This document shows, in pieces, positions 47,174-54,189 of a DNA stretch of 64,000 nucleotides; the first letter of the stretch is position 1; each line of letters begins with the position of its first letter. Below the pieces are notes generated by a model. The model did not search any database and was not told the DNA's origin. It saw only the letters and a program-made list of their open reading frames with translations. Location of the stretch: positions 1 through 64,000 of the forward strand of contig JADKKK010000015.1 of the NCBI GenBank assembly GCA_016720545.1. The letters are read 5' to 3'. A program made the position numbers and the translations under genes. The DNA is from Myxococcales bacterium. Its GTDB lineage: Bacteria; Myxococcota_A; Polyangia; Polyangiales; Polyangiaceae.

Positions 47174-48807
47174 GGTGCCTCCAGCCAGGCGCGGGCGACT
47201 CGCAGGAGGGTGTCCTCACCGGCTAGGAGATCCGAGAGGCGCTGGGCGACCACCTCGTCGGGCTCCACCCCGCGCCCGCTCTCCCACGGGGCCGCAGCCA
47301 CCCCGCTCGGGCTCGCGGAAAAACGTGTGTCCTGAACCTGTATCGCGCCCTTTCCCGTGATGCCTGGGAGCGGGGGGATCGAGACGACGAGCCCGAACGA
47401 GCCCGACGTGGGGTGCGGAGCGAAGACGCGAGCGCGGGAGCGCCCCTTGACGAGCCGAGCCGCGAAGTCGTTCGCGGACACGTCGTTCGTGTTCAACCAG
47501 GCGATCTTGGAGGCCCCTCCAGGTGGCTCCGCGTTCCCCGTCGCCTGGAACATGGAGTCCACCCCGAGGCCGTAGCAGGCGCGGTCGTCGCCAACGCCTT
47601 CGGCGCACGGTCGCGCGAGATCCAAGAGGCGGGCCGAGTCGGCCGCGTCGTGTCCTGCGCGCAGCACGGAGAAGAAGCCGAGCGGCTCCGCGGGGCCACG
47701 AACGAGAGAAAGCAGCGTCTTCAGAGCGCCATACTGACCGCCACGACCGACCCGCGCGTCCATCAGCACGCGCTCGGGTCGCGCGTTGAAGACGCCCCGA
47801 ACGGCCGCGTCCCAGGCCGCGCCGCCGGAGAAGCCGTCGAACTGCACCGACACCTCGCCGTCCGGGCGCAGCTCCGCGTCTACGGCGTCCTCGGCTCCGA
47901 CGCGACCCCGCGGGCTCGCGACCGCGTCCCGCAGGCGCGGAGTGCACGCGAACGAGGTCGCGGCGCTCGCCCCGCCGAGCAGCGCGCGGAAGGCCTCGTC
48001 CGCGACGGCGACCGTGACCGTCGCGCGATCGGCGCCTTCGCACGGGGTCCCCGGAGCGCAACGCGTGAGGGTCACCGTGCGAGCGCGCGTCACGAGCAGC
48101 TCGGCGAGCGAGGTGGCGCTGGCGCCCCAGTCGGCGCGCGGATCGCCGGGCACCGTTGGCGCGAACGACGGATAGTGGCGATCCACCCACACCTTGGGCT
48201 CTTGTCCGTCGATCGACGCCACGACGTCTCCCACGCGGAGCGGGCCGTCGGGGGCCGCGCGGAAGACCCCGTACCCGTAGCCGCCGCCGAGGAGATCCCT
48301 CTCGACGACGCCGAAGCAACCGAGCCCGTGGTCGACGGAGCTCCCGAGCCGTGGATCGAACGGCGTCGAGGGCAGCGGGACGCCACCGAAGGAGTTGTGC
48401 TTGTTGCGCAGCCCGTTCACGAGCCGGGCGAGGCCGCCTTGGAGCTCGCGCGACGACCGCGCCTCCGTGGCGAGCCGGGTCGCCTCGACGGCGAAGGCCG
48501 CGCCCCGAGAGGCGCCTGCGCGGTCCCCGAGGACGTGCGTGGCGAGGTGGATCCATGTCCGCACGAGCTCGCGGCGCATCTGCGGCGTAGGGAGCGGCCC
48601 CCACGTGATCGAAGCGGGCACGCAGCGCCCATAGAGGCAGTCGCCTTCTGGCCCGCACGAGGTGTCGACGTCGTCTTGCGAGCACGCGCGAGGTGGGGTG
48701 ACGCGGTCGTCGACCTTCCGGATCTCGAGCGCGTCCACCAAGAACGATCCCCCGACCGCCCCGAAGCGGGGGAGCATCGCGAGCGCGCGCACGCCGACGC
48801 CGTGCAC
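47170..48807 (-). CDS. S41 (tail-specific) protease-like exported protein, 5' end obscured by poly-G
   Basis: The frame runs through the poly-G tract to an ATG at 48942, but that would encode about 23 prolines and overlap the next gene. Real sequence begins near LPRFGAVGGSFLVDALEIRK. A Cys segment (CSQDDVDTSCGPEGDCLYGR) is followed by a PDZ-like part (GPLRVGDVVASIDGQ). The S41 core comes next: RVLMDARVGRGGQYGALKTL, IAWLNTNDVSANDFAARLVK (Ser of the S-A-N-D motif at the catalytic position), RVFAPHPTSGSFGLVVSIPP, FSASPSGVAAAPWESGRGVE and VVAQRLSDLLAGEDTLLRVA. The signal peptide expected for a Cys-bearing exported protein is absent, so the 5' end is missing or masked. Confidence 0.7.
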   Translation of the reverse strand: MHGVGVRALAMLPRFGAVGGSFLVDALEIRKVDDRVTPPRACSQDDVDTSCGPEGDCLYGRCVPASITWGPLPTPQMRRELVRTWIHLATHVLGDRAGASRGAAFAVEATRLATEARSSRELQGGLARLVNGLRNKHNSFGGVPLPSTPFDPRLGSSVDHGLGCFGVVERDLLGGGYGYGVFRAAPDGPLRVGDVVASIDGQEPKVWVDRHYPSFAPTVPGDPRADWGASATSLAELLVTRARTVTLTRCAPGTPCEGADRATVTVAVADEAFRALLGGASAATSFACTPRLRDAVASPRGRVGAEDAVDAELRPDGEVSVQFDGFSGGAAWDAAVRGVFNARPERVLMDARVGRGGQYGALKTLLSLVRGPAEPLGFFSVLRAGHDAADSARLLDLARPCAEGVGDDRACYGLGVDSMFQATGNAEPPGGASKIAWLNTNDVSANDFAARLVKGRSRARVFAPHPTSGSFGLVVSIPPLPGITGKGAIQVQDTRFSASPSGVAAAPWESGRGVEPDEVVAQRLSDLLAGEDTLLRVARAWLEAP

Positions 48808-48876
48808 GGGGGGGGGGGGGGGGGGGGGGAAGGGGGGGGGGGGGGGGGAGGGGGGGGGGGGGGGGGGGGGGAGGGG
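48808..48876. repeat. 69-nt nearly pure G tract
   Basis: G runs of 22 (48808-48829), 17 (48832-48848) and 22 (48850-48871), separated by AA, A and A, with a final GGGG to 48876. Only four non-G bases in 69. It sits exactly where the start of the S41 gene should be. It may be an assembly artefact (no-signal bases read as G by two-colour sequencing) or a real C/G homopolymer; a poly-Pro codon run is possible on the minus strand. Confidence 0.9.
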
Positions 48877-48886
48877 AAACGCGCCG

Positions 48887-49468
48887 CTAGAGATCGAGCC
48901 CGACGGGGCGCCCACACACGGTCCCGGTGAGGCGATTGCCATTTTGCGTGAACGCGACCACGCAGCTCTCCCCTCGGTAGGCGATGGCGGGCTCGTGGAC
49001 CGTGCCGGCGAGCGTGAGCGCTGGGCTCCTCATGACGAGCGCGGTCGAGCTCCCGGGCTGCACGGCGAGGACGCCCACCTGCGTGAGCGTGCCCGAGAGC
49101 GTCATGGCGTAGGTCTCGTCCACGTCGTCGTCGCGCTGCGTGTAGGCGCACGCGGCGAGCTCGTAGGTGAGCGTCACCGCGGTGGTCCCCTGGTCGGCGT
49201 TCGAGGTCGCTTCTCCGTAGACCCTCGCGCGGCCCCCATTCGGGCAGTCGACGGTGGCGTCTTGCCGGCCGACGGGCTTGCCCTGGAGGGTGAGGTTGTA
49301 GACGAGCTTCATCGTCTCGCGCACGGCGCGCGCGGCGCCGTTGTCTTGGCAGGCCTGATCGCAAGGGGGCGGCCCGGCCTCGACCGCGCTCGAGGTCCCG
49401 CACGCCGACGACGTGAGCGCCGCCACGAGAGACAGCAGCGCGGGGCCGATGGAGCGAGCGAGGGTCAC
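48887..49468 (-). CDS. Small lipoprotein of unknown function
   Basis: 193 residues from GTG 49468 (VTLARSIGPALLSLVAALTS followed by SACG lipobox). Mature part: CDQACQDNGAARAVRETMKL, YNLTLQGKPVGRQDATVDCP, TSNADQGTTAVTLTYELAAC, YAMTLSGTLTQVGVLAVQPG and CVVAFTQNGNRLTGTVCGRP. It looks beta-rich with several Cys pairs. No family recognised, though similar lipoproteins with an internal 'VRETMKLVYNLTLQGKPVG' segment are typical for myxobacteria. It lies 89 bp after the TonB-receptor gene on the same strand and just before the poly-G tract; probably part of one transcript. Confidence 0.65.
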   Translation of the reverse strand: MTLARSIGPALLSLVAALTSSACGTSSAVEAGPPPCDQACQDNGAARAVRETMKLVYNLTLQGKPVGRQDATVDCPNGGRARVYGEATSNADQGTTAVTLTYELAACAYTQRDDDVDETYAMTLSGTLTQVGVLAVQPGSSTALVMRSPALTLAGTVHEPAIAYRGESCVVAFTQNGNRLTGTVCGRPVGLDL

Positions 49469-49557
49469 AGTGGCCTCTCGATTAGCACCGCGTGGAGCGC
49501 CGGGCGATCGTGCGCACCGCAAGGTGCGAGGGGCGAGACGCGCTCGCGACCGCGCGC

Positions 49558-52020
49558 TCAAAACCCGCCCTCCAGCCCGAGGCTCGGGATCGTCACCGGG
49601 CCGATGAACTGGGACTCGCACCCCGCGAGCGTGCAGCGCGTGGCGATCGCCTCCTTCGTGAGCGTCGCGTTCAGCCACTCCGCGACGACGGCGACGTGCG
49701 CCGTCGCGCTGAGGGCCCAGCGCTTCTCGAGCCGCAGATCCACTCGGAAGAAGGGAGGCAGGCGCTCGCTCGGCGCGCCGTCGTCGCCGGAGGCCTGCGG
49801 GACCCCCGTGTAGAACACCACGCGGGTCCCCGCACGCCAGCGGCGGCCGAGGTCGAGCGCCACGGCCAGGTTCAAGACGTGCGCGCGGTCGAACGTGGCC
49901 ACGTACTCGCGACCGCCGTAGGTGCGAGTCGAGCGAGACAGCGTGTACGAGAAGAAGCCGCCGAGCCGGCTCGTGAGGCGCTTCTTCAAGAACACCTCCA
50001 CGCCGTACGACCGGCCTCGCGTGCGCACCTCCAGCGCGGCCGCGTTGCGCTGCGCGGTCGCGCTGTCCGCGCCCTGTCCACCGCCCCCCGAGCGGTCGGG
50101 CCCGAGCGCTCCCTCCGCGAAGCGCGGACCGCACGTGCCCCCCGTCGGGCCGGGGTCTGTCACGCGGTCGCCCGCGAGCGTGCCGGTCGGCAGCGAGCCC
50201 GGGGGGCACCCCTGCGTCGCGCGAGGTGTGGCCCCCAGCGGATCGCTCATGTCGAAGAAACCATTGTGGAATCCAGTCAGCGTGAGCGTGGTGTCCGGGA
50301 GCAGATCGACCGAGAGGCCCAGGCTCTGCTGGACGGCCTTCTGGAGCCCGCCGCGGAGCCCGCCGGGCTGGAGCCCCGGCACGGGGACGACGAAGGCCGG
50401 TGCCTGGTGGGCGAGCCCCGCGGCGGACAAAATCGAGACGCGGTCCGTGAGGCGCGTGCGCGTCGCGAGGCGGGGATCGATCGCGGCCGCCACGGCCCCC
50501 TCCGAGGTGAAGAGATCGACCCGCGCCCCCGGGACCACCTCGAGCCGCGAGTGCGCCTGGAGGACCACGTCGGCGCGCGCGCCCATCACGAGGTCGGCGC
50601 GCGAGGGGAAGAGTGACGCGACGGTCGCCGCAGAGGGGCTGAGGTCTGCGAGGCCGCTCCGCACGTCGTAGGAGTCGAGCTGCAGGTCGGCGCCGGCGCG
50701 GACGAGCGCGGTCGGCGAGAGTCGGTATTCGAGCTCGGTGCGGGTCCCTACGAGCCTGTCGCGCGTGCTGCGGTCCGCGGAGATCACCGAGGAGTCGACC
50801 CCGAGCGTGACGGCCTGGCGCAGCCGCCCGTGCCCTCCGAGGCGCCGCTCGTAGCGCAGGTCCAGCCTGTGGAACTCCGCGCCGAACAGGGTGAGCGGCT
50901 CGGCGTCCGGCACCTTCTGCGCGAGGTAATCGTACGACCCCATCGCGAGCACCGAGACGCGGTCGTCTTCGGAGAGCGCGAAGCTAGCGCGAGCTTGGTA
51001 GTCCCAATACTGGAGGAGGGTCTCGGGCGAGAAGAGCGAGAAGAGCGCGGCGGTGTACGAATAACGACCGCCCACCCCGACGCTCCCGCGGCCGCTCCCG
51101 AACGGCGTCTCGACCATCGCGCCCACGTCGAACAGTCGAAGGTTGAGCTCGCCGCGTGGCCGCTCGAGCGGCTCGAGCAGCTCCCCCGCCACCACGCCGC
51201 CCGCGAAGCGGCCGTAGCGCGCGGGGTACCCGCCCGGGTAGAGGTCAACCTGCTGTACGAAACCGGGGTTCACCACCGAGGGGCCCGCGCCGACGTGAAA
51301 CAGCACAGGGACGCGGAGGCCGTCGAGGAAGTACCCCACGTTCCCCGGCGGGGCACCGCGCACGAAGAAGTACGGCAGCCCCGAGACGATGGGCGTGACG
51401 CCGGGCATGATCTCGACGGCCCGGAAGGGATCGCCGAAGGTCCCCGGCACCTGACGAACCTCGGCGCGCGAGAGCGAGGCCGTGCGCCCCGCCTCGGCCC
51501 GCAGCCCCGTGATCCGCGCCTGCTCGACGATCGGCGCGCGAGGCGGGGTCGCGCCGGGGATCGTCGGGGTCGCGGGCGTCGTTGGGGTGGCGGGGGTCGT
51601 CGTCGGGGCCGCCGCAGGCGTGGGCTCCGTGAACCGCACGAGCACCTTGATCTTCGCGGCGACGGCCCGCCCCTCGCGCGTCGCGGGCGCGTACTTCCAG
51701 GTGCGCACGGCGGTGACCGCGGCCTCCGCGAACGGGCCGGCGGCGCCGGCCGTTCCGTCCGTTTCGGCCTGGACCTCTCGCACCGCACCCTCGGTCGTGA
51801 CGACGAGCGTCAGCGTCACGGTCGCGTCGCCGCGCGCGCTCGACGGGTAGGGCAGGAGAGGCACGGAGATCAGCCGCGGGGGCGTCACGGCCGAGCTTCC
51901 GGGCGCCCGCGTCGTCGGCTCCGCGCGCGGCTGGGCTTGGGCCCTTCCCGCCCCCGCGGTGGCGAGCGCGACGACCAGCGCTGCATGGAGCGCGGAGAGG
52001 CTCGGCCGACGCGCGGGCAT
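49558..52020 (-). CDS. TonB C-terminal domain fused to TonB-dependent outer-membrane receptor
   Basis: 820 residues. Signal peptide (HAALVVALATAGAGRAQAQ), then a TonB-C-like domain at about residues 45-135: PRLISVPLLPYPSSARGDAT, VTLTLVVTTEGAVREVQAET and AVRTWKYAPATREGRAVAAK. A Thr/Pro linker (TPATPTTPATPTIPG) follows, then a plug domain (FRAVEIMPGVTPIVSGLPYF, VRGAPPGNVGYFLDGLRVPV, VNPGFVQQVDLYPGGYPARY, GRFAGGVVAGELLEP) and a 22-strand-type barrel ending in TIPSLGLEGGF with a terminal aromatic residue. Normally TonB and the receptor are separate. An N-terminal TonB-like domain in the periplasm on the receptor itself might self-couple or interact with ExbB/D; neither is present. Substrate unknown. 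Confidence 0.85.
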   Translation of the reverse strand: MPARRPSLSALHAALVVALATAGAGRAQAQPRAEPTTRAPGSSAVTPPRLISVPLLPYPSSARGDATVTLTLVVTTEGAVREVQAETDGTAGAAGPFAEAAVTAVRTWKYAPATREGRAVAAKIKVLVRFTEPTPAAAPTTTPATPTTPATPTIPGATPPRAPIVEQARITGLRAEAGRTASLSRAEVRQVPGTFGDPFRAVEIMPGVTPIVSGLPYFFVRGAPPGNVGYFLDGLRVPVLFHVGAGPSVVNPGFVQQVDLYPGGYPARYGRFAGGVVAGELLEPLERPRGELNLRLFDVGAMVETPFGSGRGSVGVGGRYSYTAALFSLFSPETLLQYWDYQARASFALSEDDRVSVLAMGSYDYLAQKVPDAEPLTLFGAEFHRLDLRYERRLGGHGRLRQAVTLGVDSSVISADRSTRDRLVGTRTELEYRLSPTALVRAGADLQLDSYDVRSGLADLSPSAATVASLFPSRADLVMGARADVVLQAHSRLEVVPGARVDLFTSEGAVAAAIDPRLATRTRLTDRVSILSAAGLAHQAPAFVVPVPGLQPGGLRGGLQKAVQQSLGLSVDLLPDTTLTLTGFHNGFFDMSDPLGATPRATQGCPPGSLPTGTLAGDRVTDPGPTGGTCGPRFAEGALGPDRSGGGGQGADSATAQRNAAALEVRTRGRSYGVEVFLKKRLTSRLGGFFSYTLSRSTRTYGGREYVATFDRAHVLNLAVALDLGRRWRAGTRVVFYTGVPQASGDDGAPSERLPPFFRVDLRLEKRWALSATAHVAVVAEWLNATLTKEAIATRCTLAGCESQFIGPVTIPSLGLEGGF

Positions 52021-52069
52021 GGCGGCTCGATGTAGCGCACGTGGTGTGTCGACGCACGAGCTGGCGGCC

Positions 52070-52201
52070 TCAGCGCCCCAGCGCGTCGACGAGGAACCTC
52101 ACGAAGGCGCGCGCGTTCGCCGAGGTCGCGCGGGTGCGGCTCATGAGCGCGTGAATGGCGGGCCCCTCGGCCGAGAAGCTCTGCAGCACCTCGACGAGGG
52201 C
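52070..52201 (-). pseudogene. LysR-regulator C-terminal remnant
   Basis: Only the end of a LysR substrate-binding domain is left: ALVEVLQSFSAEGPAIHALM, SRTRATSANARAFVRFLVDA and LGR then stop. The 'P.IHALMSRTRATSANARAFVRFLVDAL' shape is the usual LysR C terminus. The upstream sequence on this strand (above about 52205) changes to unrelated, non-matching residues; no HTH is present. A truncated gene. Confidence 0.6.
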
Positions 52202-52310
52202 GCATCTCACCAACGCGCGCGCGACCGAGATGTACGTGGTGCTCTGGGCCCGCATCTACGGCGCGACCCAGAATCCCATGTTCAACGTGAAGGTCGTGCG
52301 CGCCGGCTGA
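52200..52310 (+). pseudogene. C-terminal fragment of an unknown protein
   Basis: The plus frame ending at TGA 52308-52310 reads AHLTNARATEMYVVLWARIY, then GATQNPMFNVKVVRAG. The residues look like a real protein C terminus rather than Arg-rich shadow, with normal GC3 codon use. It abuts the LysR remnant on the opposite strand, as if two broken genes were joined at about 52200. No family recognised. Confidence 0.4.
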
Positions 52311-52414
52311 AGAGCCGCGGCCGAGGTAGGCGATCAGCCGGGACGGGGCGCGGAGGGTGCTCGAGGACACCTCTTCGGGGCGCTCCGTGACCTGCGACGG
52401 CGCCTGCGCTCCGG

Positions 52415-52705
52415 TCAGGCCGCGACGACGGCCGCCGGGGTGACGCGCGCCTTGCGGACGCGCTTCAGCGTCGACTTGGCGAAGGCGCGCGCGAGGGCGA
52501 GCCCCGACAAGGTGAGGCGCATGCGGAGCGCGTCGACGTGACCTTCGGCGTGAAGCTGTGAGACGATCCCGCGGACGTCGCCGCGCCGGACCTTCACGGT
52601 CTCGGCGAGGTCGGCCACGGTCAGCGTCCTTCCGGCGCGGGCCGCGCCCGCGAGCGCGACGAGGACGTGGGCAGCGAGGGCGTGACGGTCAAGGACTGCG
52701 CTCAT
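52415..52705 (-). CDS. Small winged-helix DNA-binding protein
   Basis: 96 residues from ATG 52705 with a strong ribosome site (GGAGG, 52711-52715). AAHVLVALAGAARAGRTLTV, ADLAETVKVRRGDVRGIVSQ, LHAEGHVDALRMRLTLSGLA and LARAFAKSTLKRVRKARV form a three-helix winged-HTH (MarR/Rrf2-like: 'tv.dLAe.v.v....vr..v..L...G.v') with a basic tail. It is divergent from the HlyD/PCAT operon across 242 bp and is a natural candidate for its regulator. No effector domain is visible. Confidence 0.7.
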   Translation of the reverse strand: MSAVLDRHALAAHVLVALAGAARAGRTLTVADLAETVKVRRGDVRGIVSQLHAEGHVDALRMRLTLSGLALARAFAKSTLKRVRKARVTPAAVVAA

Positions 52706-52947
52706 GGGGACCTCCGGAGAACGGGGTTCGGAACATCGATCCTGCAACGGCCGCCGCGCGACGTACTGGCGGCAAAGGTAGTAAGAAGAAGCGGGTCGAA
52801 GAAGTACAGTTTCGTGCGTCGATTTTCCGGGCCGCGCTCCGGCGGCGCGGCGCGGCGGCCCTCGAGCGGGGCCCTCGAGCAGGTCGCTCGACCGCACAAA
52901 AGGAGGCCATTCGGCGCGCATTTGGTAGATCTTTGCCGCTCCGCCGC

Positions 52948-54189
52948 ATGTCCTCCTCGTTCCCCACCACGATGCGCTCGTTGGCGAGCCAGTCCTCGGC
53001 TGGCGCGCGGCTCCTGCTCGTGTCGGCGGCGGCGCTCGCGTGCGGGTGGGTCGTGTGGTTCGTGCGCGCGCGGGTGCCGGTGTACGCGGCCTCGGAGCAC
53101 GCGCGCCTCGAGGTGGAGCGGGCGACCCACCCCGTGGACGCCCAGGTCACGGGGCGCGTGGTCGCCGCGCGGCTCGCGCTCGAGGCCCATGTAGCGGCGG
53201 GCGACGTGCTGGTGGAGCTCGACGCGGTCGCCGAGCGACTCCAGCTCGCCCAGGCTCGCGCGAAGCTCGGGGGGCTCGCGACCGAGCTCGAGGCTACGCG
53301 GCGCCAGGTGGCGGCCGAGGAGCGCGCGGTCGTGGCGTTTCGTCAGCAGCTCGGCGCCGCCCTCGGCGAGGCAGAGAGTCGCCTCCGCGAGGGGCAGATC
53401 CTCACGCGCGCCGCCAAGGCGGAGGCCGAGCGCAACCGCCGCATGCACGCCGAGGCCATCGTGTCGCTCGCCGAGCTCGATCGCGCGCAGGCCGAGGCGG
53501 ATCGTCGGGCGGCCGCGGAGGTGGGGCTCCGCGCGACCGTCGACCGCGTCCGTCGCGAGTCGACGACCGGCGAGGCCGATCGTCAAGCGCGGGTGGCGAC
53601 CCTCGAGCGCGAGGCCGCGCGGCTCGAGGCCGAACGTTCCGCGCTCACGGCGAGCGTGCTGTCTCTCGAATACGAGATCGAGCGGCGCACCATCCGCGCG
53701 CCGGCCACGGGTCGCGTGGGCGAGATTGGCACGGCCCGCGTGGGCTCGGTGCTCGCGCAAGGCGCGCACGTCGCGACGATCGTGGCCAGTGGTGGGCTGC
53801 GGGTCGTCGCCTCGTTCGAGCCGGCCGGAGCGCTCGGGCGCGTCCGCCCCGGGCAGCGCGCGCGCGTGCGTCTCGACGGCTTTCCCTGGACCGAATACGG
53901 CGCGGTCGACGCGACCGTGACCGAGGTCGCCACCGAGCTCCGTGACGGGCGAGTGCGCGTCGAGCTCGGCGTGAGCCCTGACCCGTCGTCCCGAATCCCG
54001 CTTCAGCACGGCCTCCCCGGGGTGGTGGAGGTCACGGTCGAGGAGGTCACGCCGGCGACCCTCGTGCTGCGCGCCGCGGGCCGGTTCGGCGCGAAACCAC
54101 CGCCGCCCCTCGCGCCTGCTGCACCTCTCGCACCCGCCGCACCCGCCGCACCCGCCGCCCCTCTCCAGGGTGCGCCGAAGGCCCCGTAA
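52948..54189 (+). CDS. HlyD-family adaptor of a peptide/bacteriocin-type exporter
   Basis: 413 residues from ATG 52948 (MSSSFPTTMRSLASQSS). One membrane helix (ARLLLVSAAALACGWVVWFV), the first lipoyl half (DAQVTGRVVAARLALEAHVA, AGDVLVELDAV), a long alpha-hairpin (about residues 90-225, e.g. LGGLATELEATRRQVAAEER and RREST...LEREAARLEAERSALT), the second lipoyl half (RTIRAPATGRVGEIGTARVG) and a beta-barrel (GQRARVRLDGFPWTEYGAVD). An Ala/Pro tail follows (APAAPLAPAAPAAPAAP). The stop overlaps the next start by one base (TAATG). It is the periplasmic link of the following ABC exporters and resembles NHLM-bacteriocin HlyD proteins. A TolC-like partner is absent here. Confidence 0.85.
   Translation: MSSSFPTTMRSLASQSSAGARLLLVSAAALACGWVVWFVRARVPVYAASEHARLEVERATHPVDAQVTGRVVAARLALEAHVAAGDVLVELDAVAERLQLAQARAKLGGLATELEATRRQVAAEERAVVAFRQQLGAALGEAESRLREGQILTRAAKAEAERNRRMHAEAIVSLAELDRAQAEADRRAAAEVGLRATVDRVRRESTTGEADRQARVATLEREAARLEAERSALTASVLSLEYEIERRTIRAPATGRVGEIGTARVGSVLAQGAHVATIVASGGLRVVASFEPAGALGRVRPGQRARVRLDGFPWTEYGAVDATVTEVATELRDGRVRVELGVSPDPSSRIPLQHGLPGVVEVTVEEVTPATLVLRAAGRFGAKPPPPLAPAAPLAPAAPAAPAAPLQGAPKAP

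Noticed and set aside
47170..48942. Pro-rich N terminus of the protease-like protein
   Set aside because: Encoded by the poly-G tract and overlapping the neighbouring gene, so probably not genuine.
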